Assembly (NCBI GenBank): GCA_030744755.1
Contig: JASLPY010000009.1
Location: forward strand, 693 to 64,692
Direction: 5' to 3'
From: Kiritimatiellia bacterium
GTDB lineage: Bacteria > Verrucomicrobiota > Kiritimatiellia > UBA8416 > JADHWI01
Length of the DNA stretch: 64,000 bases
In this document: in pieces, positions 56,201 through 64,000 of the stretch
Layout of the letters: every line of letters starts with the position of its first letter
How positions within the stretch are numbered: position 1 is the stretch's first letter
Translations under genes and position numbers: made by a program
The notes under the pieces: model-generated
What the model was told of the DNA's origin: nothing
Databases searched by the model: none
Seen by the model: the letters and a program-made list of their open reading frames with translations, nothing else

Positions 56201-57286
56201 GCCGCAGACCAGCTTGCCATGGCTGCCGACCAGGCCTTCGGTGCCGAAGAAGCGTTTGATGACATGTTCGGCCAGGATCCCGGTCAGGAAGGCGGTGAAC
56301 AGAGCGCCCAGAGTCAAGGGCAGGGTCAAGGTGAGGGCCAGGGCGAAGGCCAAGGTGAAGGCGAAGGCCAGGGTCAAGGCGAAGGTCAAGGGCAAGGCCA
56401 GGGTGAGGGCGAAGGCCAAGGTGAGGGCCAAGGCCAGGGTCAAGGCGAAGGTCAAGGGCAAGGACAAGGTGAGGGCGAAGGCCAGGGTCAAGGCGAAGGG
56501 CAAGGGCAAGGCCAGGGTCAAGGCGAAGGCCAAGGGCAAGGCCAGGGTGAAGGTCAAGGTCAAGGACAAGGTCAAGGGCAAGGCCAGGGTGAAGGTCAAG
56601 GTCAAGGACAAGGTCAAGGGCAAGGCCAGGGTGAAGGTCAAGGACAAGGGCAAGGTCAGGGGCAAGGGCAGGGGCAAGGCGGTCAATCGTCTCCGCAGCC
56701 GGCCCAACAGGCCGCTGCGCAGGCTCTGCAGCAAGGCGCCGAAGCTTTATCGCAGCTGAACCAGGCTTTAGGAGCCCAGGTTGCTGCGCTGCCGCAGGAA
56801 GGCTTGCAGGATTCCGGCGTTGCCGCGTCGCCCGCCGCACCCGCGCTTGCACAAGGGTTTGCCCAGGCTTCGGAAGCCGCTGATGTCGCCTATGCTCCTG
56901 CCGCGGCCCAGGCCGCCCAGGCTGCCGCACAGTCTCTCGGCAGCGCAGCCCAGGCCGCTGCGCAGAGCATGGGCATGGAATCATCTCCGGCCATGCCACC
57001 CAGTGCTTCGTCGGGCCAAGGTCAAGGCCAAGGTCAAGGTCAGGGTCAGGGCCAGGGTCAAGGGCAAGGACGGCAGCAGTTCGCGCTGCAGGGCGATGTG
57101 CCGGCCGAACTGAAGCGGCACGGCGTCTCACTGGCTGACTGGTTGCGCTTCAAGGGAGAGATGCGCGGCGAGATCACCGAGCAGGCCGGTGAGGACTCCC
57201 CACCCGAGTACCGCGACCTGGTTAAGAAGTATTTCCGCGAACTCGCCCGGCAGGGGGCGAAAGAGGAAGATAAGGTGAAGAAATGA
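53261..57286 (+). CDS. DUF4175-like membrane protein with Gln/Gly-rich tail
   Basis: The 1341-residue protein starts with two or three hydrophobic segments (RGSLAVAAVFVGSMLAIMAI near 34-54, SAGGIIATLGTAYWLL near 68-85, PYIVASSVFMAVLVLLFIAW near 165-185). A DUF4175-like periplasmic region follows, then a long alpha-helical stretch (about 525-860) rich in Gln and Ala. Two low-complexity tracts come after it: SPSGQ pentapeptides (about 855-905) and GQGEG/GQGQG repeats (about 1018-1142), with a shorter tract near 1250-1270. The protein ends with a conserved helical region (PAELKRHGVSLADWLRFKGE). Its stop overlaps the next gene by four bases (ATGA). It is probably a scaffold or partner for the vWA proteins. 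Confidence 0.88.
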   Translation: MTPDNDRHFEELPPAIVAALKGLINRVHFVIWLRGSLAVAAVFVGSMLAIMAIDASVVLIPQSVRWLTSAGGIIATLGTAYWLLCRPFRKKLTLTRIARLLETRHEELEERISSAVELLSSKESDDYLGSRQLIDILANEAVSDVSSLNPQSEFTTQAARPYIVASSVFMAVLVLLFIAWPGQTSRLFARALAPYAEIGNVHAAKLGIKPGDTVIASGDPLLIEVEMYLPAVSRAELRRVHEDGSEVVERMTLLSAKEDKISRFSLRFPVVTETFRYRVRAGRAVSGYYTIEVVQRPAVENLTVRYDFPAYTRLPPHIDADSTGDIVALAGTHTTIAAHLNKDIQSGDLMVDGAATPGRTDSRKDKRPLLSWPVTLQNKQSGTWWLEVKDLNGFENLPAMRKLRALADRVPSIQITEPAQATLKLKPDDLVPFLYVARDDFGIGAVNMLVAIDGADADLTPGELPAGQEGVPGIWLGKTALDLSALDLERARRLTVQLSVADILPASMGGPQSVVSEKITIDIDRGAKSFVKQTFDAQEKEIREGLEDALAKLEGAERVTKKAVSLPENQGKDPWTKAKDEIEAMRRELAAVESEMRDMSEKVEGTAFSRLGPQMASAVADGIEPARKEAELIQLSDKAADRKAHAQAADAEIGDSIAQVEDLLKELDKTAEQVDALAKLSDMARQEARLAQAAQDLAAAGQDIQPWQQEQQALAGQLAEMVKGNPEAMQNLIDGQQREAGALARQAAGLAERQEALRQIADNMQAPEATDQVRQALLDEIQRQQRDVARDTVGLQQGMSEEQGEPFQQVAQAAQTTWDAAQEVAHDNLDQALDSAQQAQQQLQQAASQLQQQSPRQPSGQSPSGQSPSGQSPSGQSPSGQSPSGQSPSEQSPSGQSPSGQSAQQGSPQGQQAAQLADRQAAIADQIDSIAQGNLGDALAAMQEQIDQDAGGLAQDAASLEDSVTDWSPESEPPFGLAGQAADQLAMAADQAFGAEEAFDDMFGQDPGQEGGEQSAQSQGQGQGEGQGEGQGEGEGQGQGEGQGQGQGEGEGQGEGQGQGQGEGQGQGQGEGEGQGQGEGQGQGQGQGEGQGQGQGEGQGQGQGQGQGQGEGQGQGQGQGQGQGEGQGQGQGQGQGQGQGGQSSPQPAQQAAAQALQQGAEALSQLNQALGAQVAALPQEGLQDSGVAASPAAPALAQGFAQASEAADVAYAPAAAQAAQAAAQSLGSAAQAAAQSMGMESSPAMPPSASSGQGQGQGQGQGQGQGQGQGRQQFALQGDVPAELKRHGVSLADWLRFKGEMRGEITEQAGEDSPPEYRDLVKKYFRELARQGAKEEDKVKK
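55831..55970 (+). repeat. 15-base tandem repeats coding SPSGQ
   Basis: The DNA unit GGACAATCACCYTCA is repeated about nine times with small changes (one unit reads GAACAA). It codes an SPSGQ pentapeptide tract within the DUF4175-like gene. The DNA unit is well kept, so the tract can expand or shrink by slippage. Confidence 0.85.
56312..56682 (+). repeat. Hexanucleotide-type low-complexity tract coding GQ/GE repeats
   Basis: About 370 bases of GGTCAA, GGCCAG, GGCGAA and GGTGAG units code alternating Gly with Gln or Glu. Higher-order copies of about 54-60 bases are visible near 56540-56640. A second short tract of the same type lies at 57016-57070. Confidence 0.9.
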
Positions 57287-58365
57287 GAAACGGTCGTCCA
57301 GCCGGTCCCGGGACCCTGTTGCTGCTTGCGCTGTTGGCGTTGCCTGTGTTCGTCCCTCTCTCCCACGCCGAACGCGCCTCCAACGTTCTTACACCTTTCC
57401 AGGCCGAGGTGGACGCGGCCGTTGAAAAGGGTCTTCATTTCCTGGCCGGAAAGCAAAAGGAGAATGGCTCGTTCGAAGGTGGCAAGGGCGATGTCACCGC
57501 CATCGTGTCGCTGGCCGGCATGGCTTTCCTGGCAAAAGGCCACACGCCTGGCTACGGCCCCTACGGAAAGCATATCAATCGCTGCATCGACTACTTGATC
57601 AGCCAGCAGCAGCCCAACGGGATGCTCGTGCATCGCCATGGCAATCACGGCGGTATGTACTCCCACAACATCAGCACACTTTTCCTTTCGGAAGTGTGCG
57701 GGATGCTCGACCCCCCGCGCGAGAAACGGCTGGCCAAGGCCCTCGGCAAGGCGGTCAGGCTCATTATCTCGGCCCAACAGGTTCCGAAAGACGACAACCA
57801 TCGCGGCGGATGGCGCTACAAACACGATTCGCGCGACAGCGATCTCTCCTGCAGCGGTTGGGCGGTCATGGCGCTACGCTCAGCCCGTCTCAACGGCGCG
57901 CCCGTGCCGGACGAGTCAATCGAAGAAGGTGTGGCCTACATCATGAGGCGCTGTGACGAAGCCCGGGGAACCTTTGGATACCAGGACCGAAACGGCCATG
58001 CTGTGACACTGACCGGTGCGGCACTGCTATGCCTGGAGTTAACCGGCTCGCACGGGAAGGATCTGACCTTCAATGCGGGTGACTACATTCTCAACAGCAT
58101 GAAGCAGTTACCCGGCCAGGGGCACGCCTACTACGGCAACTACTACAACGCCCAGGCCATGTTCCAGCTCGGTGGCAAGTACTGGGAGAAGTATGCCGAG
58201 TGGATGTACAACCAATGGCTGGAAAAACAGCATGAGGATGGATCCTGGCGCCATGGCGGTCACGGCGAGACATACAGTACCGCCATGATGCTGCTAGCCT
58301 TCACTGTCCCTTACCGCCAACTTCCCATCTACCAACGCGACGAAACGGTGGATGAAGAGAAGTAG
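57283..58365 (+). CDS. Secreted terpenoid-cyclase-fold (prenyltransferase-like) protein
   Basis: This 360-residue protein has a signal peptide (LLLLALLALPVFVPLSHAERA). The remainder consists of alpha-alpha toroid repeats like those of squalene cyclases and prenyltransferases: GLHFLAGKQKENGSFEG, CIDYLISQQQPNGML and YNQWLEKQHEDGSWRHGG. The Asp-rich motif of true cyclases is absent, so enzyme activity is doubtful. The same fold forms the thioester domain of alpha-2-macroglobulins, the kind of protein encoded by the last gene of this cluster. It overlaps the previous stop by four bases. Confidence 0.82.
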   Translation: MRNGRPAGPGTLLLLALLALPVFVPLSHAERASNVLTPFQAEVDAAVEKGLHFLAGKQKENGSFEGGKGDVTAIVSLAGMAFLAKGHTPGYGPYGKHINRCIDYLISQQQPNGMLVHRHGNHGGMYSHNISTLFLSEVCGMLDPPREKRLAKALGKAVRLIISAQQVPKDDNHRGGWRYKHDSRDSDLSCSGWAVMALRSARLNGAPVPDESIEEGVAYIMRRCDEARGTFGYQDRNGHAVTLTGAALLCLELTGSHGKDLTFNAGDYILNSMKQLPGQGHAYYGNYYNAQAMFQLGGKYWEKYAEWMYNQWLEKQHEDGSWRHGGHGETYSTAMMLLAFTVPYRQLPIYQRDETVDEEK

Positions 58366-58560
58366 GGCGTTGTTCAACGCCCAACGCTCAACGTCCAACG
58401 CCCAACGTCCAAGTTGGTCCCGCCCCATGCTAAGATCAGGTGGAGACAGGTCTTTTCCGCGGAATTTGTTCTTTTTTTGTCTTTTCTGTAATATCAAGGC
58501 AGTGTTTCGCCCAATACAGTGTAGGGAAGCACGGTTGGCGTGTATTCCGGTGGAGTTTGC

Positions 58561-59073
58561 ATGACCTCTGAGCCGACAGACAAGTATGTGGAGTTGCTGA
58601 CAGATTGTCAGAGCCGGCTCTACGGGTATATTTACTCCCTAACCGGGCGGGCGGACGTGGCCAGGGAAATCCTCCACGACACCAACCGGAAGCTGTGGGA
58701 AATCAAAGACAGCTACGACCCCAGCCGGGAATTTGTGCCGTGGGCATTCAAGGTAGCCTTCAACCAGGTCCGAACCGACCGCAAACGCCGGAAACGTGAA
58801 CGCCTGGTCTTCCTCGATGAAAAGACACTTCACGCGCTGGCCGACGAACACACGTCCTCGCGTGACCGGGTTGACGATCGCGTCGTGGCGCTGGAGACCT
58901 GCCTGGGCAAACTCAAGTCCGGTCAGCGCAAACTGATCGAAGACTATTATCATGGTGGCGCTTCCGTTGACGCACTCGCGGAAGCTGTGAATCGGCGGGC
59001 AAACTCGGTGGCGGTGACGCTTCATCGGATTCGTCAAGCCCTTGCCGACTGCATCCGGAGGGCCATGGCATGA
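58561..59073 (+). CDS. ECF-type RNA polymerase sigma factor
   Basis: The 170-residue protein resembles the short sigma-70 proteins of PVC bacteria. Region 2 reads CQSRLYGYIYSLTGRADVAREILHDTNRKLWE and ends with WAFKVAFNQVRTDRKR. Region 4 has LGKLKSGQRKLIEDYY and the helix-turn-helix RANSVAVTLHRIRQALADCI. It should direct RNA polymerase to a small regulon. GGTGGAG five bases before ATG 58561 fixes the start. Its stop overlaps the next gene's ATG (ATGA), and that gene codes a FecR-type protein, the usual anti-sigma partner. Confidence 0.9.
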   Translation: MTSEPTDKYVELLTDCQSRLYGYIYSLTGRADVAREILHDTNRKLWEIKDSYDPSREFVPWAFKVAFNQVRTDRKRRKRERLVFLDEKTLHALADEHTSSRDRVDDRVVALETCLGKLKSGQRKLIEDYYHGGASVDALAEAVNRRANSVAVTLHRIRQALADCIRRAMA

Positions 59074-62000
59074 CCTCGAAGGAACCCCGTTTTGACGAGC
59101 TGGACAATCTCCTGTGTGCCCTTGCCGCGGATGCCCTGGACGAATCGCAGCGAGAAGCGCTGGAAGAACTCCTCAACACCAGTGCCGACGCGCGGCAGCG
59201 CTACCTGGATTACATGTCCGTGGACGCCATGCTTCAATGGCGGTTCACCCCCGAGCAGCAGGTCTCCTTGCCCAAACCGGCACCCAAAATACTGCAATGG
59301 CCAATCCGCGTGGGGCTGGCTGCCGCGGCGGCCCTGCTGATAGGCATGCTGGCCGTGCACAGCCTGTGGCGGCCGAACCCGGCGGTTCCGCCGGAGCCTG
59401 GTCCCGCAATTGCCGTCCACATCCCGTCGGATTATGTCACGCCCCTGGATATCCCAGGCTGGCGGGTGTTGGTCCATAAGGACGCCGTCCGCGGACAGTG
59501 TGATCGGACTTCTCTCGAACTCACGGAGGGCGATGCCTACGTCCAGTCCATTCCCACGGACGGCCAACGGCTTCCCTTCTCCGTAAACACCCCGGCGGGC
59601 GTCGCGACCGCGCGGGGAACGCGCTTTCATGTTATAGCGAAAACAGGAAAGGACAAAACAGAAGTGAACCTCACCAACACTACAGCTAAGGCTGTCCATA
59701 TGACACGCGTGCTCGTAATGAGCGGCATCGTAGCATTGAGCAACTCCTGGGGCATGGCTGAAGCCAATTCCGGCGAGCGATTGGAGAGTACATCTGACAC
59801 TGCTCCAAAGAAACTGATGCAGGAGGGCCACTACAAGGAGGCCCTGGACATCTACAAGAAACTCGTCGTGGACCCGGCCCACACCGGTGCCGAAGCAGGT
59901 GATGATCTGGGAGCTGCTCTGCAATGCATGAACCAGCTCGGCCGTCCCGACGGCTGGGACGAACTGGCAGAGAAAGCCATAAACGCTCACCCCAAAGACT
60001 GGCGCCTGTTGTGGTCGTCGGCTCGGGGCTACTATCACTCGGTGCACTATGGGCGCATCTCGGACGGCAAGTTCTATCGCGGCCACCACATCCGCAGCGG
60101 ACGCCAGATCAATGCCCGACTCCGCGACCGCATCCGCGCGTTGCAGTTGATGCAGCAGGCCCTGCCCTTCATCGGCAAGGACGATGACCCCAAGAAAGTC
60201 AGCGCGTTCTACATGGACCTGGCAAGTCAACTGCGCGGGTATCACAACGCCTGGATTCTCCAGGCGCTGACGGATATCGAAAACCTGCCTGACTTGGACG
60301 ATCCGAACGCTTGGGGTCGCACTCGCCACGCGCCCGTGCATGAAGACAACCGACCCGTGTTCTATCCACTGCCGAAGAGTTGGAAGACTGCCCGAAATGA
60401 CGGCGAACGCTGGCGCTGGCTGCTGCACAAAGCGGCTGAAGCCGATCCCGAACGCAAGAACACGTTCGAACTGGAGTTTGCCGACTTCCTACGGAATCAG
60501 TTCGGTGTGCAGACGCTCGGTTCCCTGCGCAGGACGGACGCAGACGGAGCTCCCGTGAGCGGTCTTTATGCCGCTCATACGCTCGACGACAACGAAACAC
60601 TTGCCCGACTCGCCACCGGCGTCCAGCGGCTCAAGCTGCCCAAGGATTTCAGCTTCATCACACGCTACCGGAAGATCGCCGGCGATAGACCCCCGGAGAA
60701 GCCCTCACCCATCAAGGATCTCACGTATAGCTACTACGAAGGTGACTGGGACGAGCTGCCCGACTTCGACAAGCTGAAGCCCAAAGCAACCGGCAAGATC
60801 CCCAAGGGCCGCTTCGATGCTACGGTGGGCAAACGCAAGGACTACTTCGGGCTCGTCTTTGAGGGGACACTCCAGGTTCCCAAGAGCGGGACCTACACGT
60901 TCACGCTCGATTCGGATGACGGCTCGATCCTGCAGGTCGGGGACGCTTTTGAACTCAACTACGACGGCCTGCACGGCATGGGCCAGCCAAAGAGCGCTAC
61001 CGCCGAGCTTGAGAAAGGCAGCGTTGCCATTCGGGCCGGAATGTTCGAGAAGACAGGCGACGAAGGGTTGGGAGTGACCTGGTCAGGGCCCGGGTTCACG
61101 GGTGAACGTTTGTCTCGCTTCACCCACGTGACGCCCGAGGAAAAGGCGCTCAACACGCTGGCCGGCATCTACGAGAACCGCCTACAGCTCTCGCGCGCGG
61201 CGAAAGTCTGGGAGGAGAGCATCGAGCGCTACGGTGCGGGCAACGGGGGCTTCAAGCAGGATCGGCTCGACCAGATTCTGAAGGCGTGGTGCCGCCTCGA
61301 AGGCACCGGCATGCATCCGGCTGGTGAGAAGGTGGAGCTCAGTTTCTCGTTCCGCAACGCTCGCCGAGTCAACTTCGTCGCGCACAAAGTGAAGCTCGAC
61401 ACGTTCATCGAGGATATCAAGGCCTACATAAAGTCCGACCCCAAGGATCTGGACTGGCAACGGACCAACCTTGACGCCATCGGCAATCGGCTTGTGAAGG
61501 AGAACGAGGCTAAATACCTGGCCGAAAAGGCGGCGGAATGGGCCGAGCTTCTGAAGCCGGCCGACGATCACTGGGAGAAACGTATCGACATTGAGACCCC
61601 GCTGAAAGCCTCCGGCCTGTACCTGCTCAAAGCCACGGCGGCTGATGGAAACACGAGCCGGCTTCTGGTGTGGATCACCGACAGCGTGATCGTGGACAAG
61701 CGTATCCACGACAACCATCTCTACTTCGTGTCCGATGCCACGACGGGCGAACCCCTCCCGCAGGCCAACCTGGAGTTCTTCGGCTGGAAGAACGAATGGC
61801 ACCGCGGGCAAAGGCGAAGACATACCAAGGTCGTGAACTTCGCAGAGATCACCGACGCGCAGGGCGTTGCGGTCCCGAACGCGGCTGTCGCCCCCCAGGA
61901 CTACTCCTACCTGGTTATCGCCAGAACCGAGGCCGACAGCCGGTTTGCCGTGCTGGGCTTTACGGGTATGCGGCGCGCACCCTATCGCCATATCGCCCCG

Positions 62001-64000
62001 AACAGGGCCCGTGCCTACATTGTGACCGACCGGCCCGTGTACCGCCCGAAGCAGAAAGTCCACATTCATTCATGGGTCCGACATGCCCGTTACGATCTGG
62101 AGGACATCTCGCGCTATGCCGGCCGGTCGTTTGTCCTGCGTATCAACGATCCCACGGGGAAGAAGCTGCTGGACAAATCGTTCAAGGCCGACACGTTCGG
62201 CGACTTCCAGCATCGGCTGGACCTGGCGGAAGACGCGCGTCTCGGCCGCTACGGGATCTCGGTCATCGCAAAGGACTTTCCGGACCCGGTGACTGGAAAG
62301 AAGCGAAAGGAGTATCACCTCGGCTCATTCAATTTCAATGTCGAAGAATATAAGAAGCCCGAATACGAGGTAACCGTCGAGGCCCCGAAGGAACCGACGA
62401 AACTGGGCGACACGATTGAGGCCACGGTCAAGGCCAGGTACTACTTCGGTGCCCCCGTGACCAAGGCCAGGGTCAAGTACACGGTTCGACGCACCGAGCA
62501 CTACAACAACTGGATGCCACCCCGCCGCTGGGACTGGTTCTACGGTGAGGGTTATTGGTGGTTCTGGCAGCCTTACGACTGGTATCCGCGCTGGCCCGTC
62601 TGGGGATGCATCGGCCCCCGCCACTGGCATCGGGCCGGACCTCCGGAGATCGTCCAGGAAAACACCGTGGAAATAGGTGCTGAGGGCGAGGTGAAGATCA
62701 AGATCGATACGGCCGTGGCCAAGGCCCTGCACGGCGACGTGGATCACAAGTACGAGGTCACAGCAGAGGTCGTCGATGAATCACGGCGCACGATTGTCGG
62801 CAAAGGGTCGGTCATCGCAGCTCGCCAGCCATTCAAGGTATTTGCCTGGTCGGAGGAAGGCCATTACCGCGTCGGAGATGAGATTACGGCCAAGTTCCAG
62901 GGGCGAACGCCGGACGGCAAGCCCGTGGAGGGAAAAGGCAAGGCCGTACTATATGCGGTCGCTTATGACAACCAAGGCAACCCCGAGGAAGAAGAAGTCC
63001 AGACATGGGACGTTGGCACCGACGAGAACGGCACAGCCAAACTCTCGATCAAGGCGCACGCAGCGGGGCAGTATCGCCTGTCCTACAAGCTGACAAGCAC
63101 GAAAGGTCATGAACGCGAGGGTGCGATGATGCTTGTGGTACGCGGCAAAGGCTTTACGGGCGCCGACTTCCGATTCAACGACCTCGAGTTGATCCCGGAC
63201 AAGGCCGAGTACAAGGTCGGCGACCGCATGCAACTCATGGTCAACACGGCGCGGAAGAACAGTACGGTACTGCTCTTTCCACGGGCGGTCAGTGGCGTAA
63301 CGCCGAAGCCCATCGTTCTGCGGCTCGACGGCAAGAGCGTGACCAGGGAGTTCGAGATCACGGCCCGCGACCTGCCCAACTTCCATATCGAGGCTGTCAC
63401 GGTGAGCGGTGGCCGCATCTTCACGCAGACGCGCAACATTGCCGTGCCGCCCGAGAAACGAGTACTGGACGTGGCCATCGCGCCGTCCGAGACGCGCTAC
63501 AAACCCGGCGCGGCGGGCAAAGTGAAGATTCGGCTGACTGATATTCACGGCAAGCCGTTCGAAGGGCAGGCAGTGGTCTCGGTTTACGACAAGTCCGTCG
63601 AGTACATCTCCAACAACCGACCGCAGGACATCAAGGTCTTCTTCTGGAAATGGCAGCGGCAACACGGCCCGTACCGCGTAGACAGCCTTTCGCGGCGCTT
63701 CGCTCAACTCTTGAAGAAGGATGAGAAATTCATGCGCAACGTCGGGGCCTATGGTGCACAGCAGGCTTTATGGAAGAACGCGACGGAGCGCCCGGAATCC
63801 GCAATGATGAGGGACAGCGCGGCGAGCGGCTATCATCTCGCCTCCAAACGAGGTGGGATCCTTACAGCTTACTACAGTGGGGCTGATAAGAAGGCAAGCA
63901 AGGGCAAGAGTCTGCTGATGGAGTCCGCGTCGTCCATGAATATAGCACCGCAAGCGGCCTCGGCGAAGTTCAACGATAGCGCCAATGCCTTGTCCGCCGC
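59070..64000 (+). CDS. FecR-TPR-PA14-alpha-2-macroglobulin fusion, 3' end outside window
   Basis: The open frame continues without stop for at least 1643 codons to the window edge. Parts in order: a short N-terminal anti-sigma-like region (LDNLLCALAADALDESQREA to ARQRYLDYMSVDAML); one membrane segment at about 76-100 (IRVGLAAAAALLIGMLAVHS); a FecR domain at about 110-235 (FSVNTPAGVATARGTRFHV and VLVMSGIVALSN); TPR-like helices (about 250-340); a PA14-like domain at about 553-690 (YYEGDWDELPDF, SGTYTFTLDSDDGSILQ); and alpha-2-macroglobulin MG domains from about 840 (YIVTDRPVYRPKQKVHIHSW, FNVEEYKKPEYEV). A patch rich in Trp and Tyr lies near 1148-1190. The thioester domain, if present, is beyond the window. 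It overlaps the sigma factor gene by four bases. Confidence 0.88.
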   Translation, partial: MTSKEPRFDELDNLLCALAADALDESQREALEELLNTSADARQRYLDYMSVDAMLQWRFTPEQQVSLPKPAPKILQWPIRVGLAAAAALLIGMLAVHSLWRPNPAVPPEPGPAIAVHIPSDYVTPLDIPGWRVLVHKDAVRGQCDRTSLELTEGDAYVQSIPTDGQRLPFSVNTPAGVATARGTRFHVIAKTGKDKTEVNLTNTTAKAVHMTRVLVMSGIVALSNSWGMAEANSGERLESTSDTAPKKLMQEGHYKEALDIYKKLVVDPAHTGAEAGDDLGAALQCMNQLGRPDGWDELAEKAINAHPKDWRLLWSSARGYYHSVHYGRISDGKFYRGHHIRSGRQINARLRDRIRALQLMQQALPFIGKDDDPKKVSAFYMDLASQLRGYHNAWILQALTDIENLPDLDDPNAWGRTRHAPVHEDNRPVFYPLPKSWKTARNDGERWRWLLHKAAEADPERKNTFELEFADFLRNQFGVQTLGSLRRTDADGAPVSGLYAAHTLDDNETLARLATGVQRLKLPKDFSFITRYRKIAGDRPPEKPSPIKDLTYSYYEGDWDELPDFDKLKPKATGKIPKGRFDATVGKRKDYFGLVFEGTLQVPKSGTYTFTLDSDDGSILQVGDAFELNYDGLHGMGQPKSATAELEKGSVAIRAGMFEKTGDEGLGVTWSGPGFTGERLSRFTHVTPEEKALNTLAGIYENRLQLSRAAKVWEESIERYGAGNGGFKQDRLDQILKAWCRLEGTGMHPAGEKVELSFSFRNARRVNFVAHKVKLDTFIEDIKAYIKSDPKDLDWQRTNLDAIGNRLVKENEAKYLAEKAAEWAELLKPADDHWEKRIDIETPLKASGLYLLKATAADGNTSRLLVWITDSVIVDKRIHDNHLYFVSDATTGEPLPQANLEFFGWKNEWHRGQRRRHTKVVNFAEITDAQGVAVPNAAVAPQDYSYLVIARTEADSRFAVLGFTGMRRAPYRHIAPNRARAYIVTDRPVYRPKQKVHIHSWVRHARYDLEDISRYAGRSFVLRINDPTGKKLLDKSFKADTFGDFQHRLDLAEDARLGRYGISVIAKDFPDPVTGKKRKEYHLGSFNFNVEEYKKPEYEVTVEAPKEPTKLGDTIEATVKARYYFGAPVTKARVKYTVRRTEHYNNWMPPRRWDWFYGEGYWWFWQPYDWYPRWPVWGCIGPRHWHRAGPPEIVQENTVEIGAEGEVKIKIDTAVAKALHGDVDHKYEVTAEVVDESRRTIVGKGSVIAARQPFKVFAWSEEGHYRVGDEITAKFQGRTPDGKPVEGKGKAVLYAVAYDNQGNPEEEEVQTWDVGTDENGTAKLSIKAHAAGQYRLSYKLTSTKGHEREGAMMLVVRGKGFTGADFRFNDLELIPDKAEYKVGDRMQLMVNTARKNSTVLLFPRAVSGVTPKPIVLRLDGKSVTREFEITARDLPNFHIEAVTVSGGRIFTQTRNIAVPPEKRVLDVAIAPSETRYKPGAAGKVKIRLTDIHGKPFEGQAVVSVYDKSVEYISNNRPQDIKVFFWKWQRQHGPYRVDSLSRRFAQLLKKDEKFMRNVGAYGAQQALWKNATERPESAMMRDSAASGYHLASKRGGILTAYYSGADKKASKGKSLLMESASSMNIAPQAASAKFNDSANALSA

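Noticed and set aside
56171-56734. Long open frames opposite the GQ tract on the minus strand (Leu/Ala/Thr repeats)
   Set aside because: They are the mirror image of the low-complexity repeat in the real gene; no start signal or domain.
59034-60428. 464-codon minus-strand frame
   Set aside because: It lies fully opposite the FecR-macroglobulin gene, which has domain evidence; the minus frame shows none.

Overview
The window looks like a chromosomal segment of an uncultured bacterium of the PVC superphylum (Planctomycetota, Lentisphaerota or Kiritimatiellota type). The case rests on gene content: secreted sulfatases, a GH95 fucosidase, PQQ-like beta-propeller proteins with the WPHWRGPDRNG start motif, a HzsA-like multihaem protein, a MoxR/DUF58/BatA/vWA/DUF4175 operon and a FecR protein fused to alpha-2-macroglobulin. 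A desulfoferrodoxin-like protein suggests an anaerobic or microaerobic lifestyle. No rRNA, tRNA, CRISPR array or complete insertion sequence was seen. Genus-level placement cannot be made from sequence reading alone.

Region 1 (0.3-8.8 kb, minus strand) is a tight seven-gene catabolic operon: Zn-alcohol dehydrogenase, aldehyde dehydrogenase, class II aldolase, URO-D/MtaA-type methyltransferase, Fe-alcohol dehydrogenase, sodium:solute symporter and a secreted beta-propeller. It is preceded by a perfect 11-bp-arm palindrome that may be an operator, and interrupted by an array of similar hairpins at 5.1-5.3 kb. Region 2 (9-21 kb) holds a His-rich metal permease, a decayed TolC-like gene, peptide deformylase, GH95, an aldo/keto reductase, a PQQ-type propeller, a small conserved protein, and a pair made of a GH99-like protein and a double sulfatase in one polypeptide. 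Region 3 (21-36 kb) mixes small single genes: superoxide reductase, LOG protein, sirtuin, PhoD phosphatase plus sulfatase, beta-helix protein plus HEAT/TPR protein, metallophosphoesterase, TIM-barrel isomerase, a lone cyclic-nucleotide-binding domain, SlyX and a PLD-like protein. Its unusually large non-coding gaps carry dispersed repeats, a duplicated gene tail and a long imperfect hairpin whose substitutions all keep G-U pairing on the plus strand.

Region 4 (36-44 kb, plus strand) carries a HzsA-like triple-haem protein, a DUF3754/QueC overlapping pair in which QueC has lost its PP-loop signature, and a 1131-residue propeller protein. Region 5 (44.5-64 kb, plus strand) is one long cluster: FHA-MoxR ATPase, DUF58, BatA-like vWA protein, a second vWA protein with a coiled-coil insertion, a DUF4175-like membrane protein with a very long Gln-Gly/Glu-Gly tail, a terpenoid-cyclase-fold secreted protein, an ECF-type sigma factor, and a giant FecR-TPR-PA14-alpha-2-macroglobulin fusion that runs off the window. 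The MoxR-DUF58-vWA genes are a known chaperone-like envelope module. Linking it to a sigma factor whose predicted anti-sigma partner is itself a macroglobulin is the most interesting feature: it suggests an envelope-protease or attack sensor that controls transcription directly.
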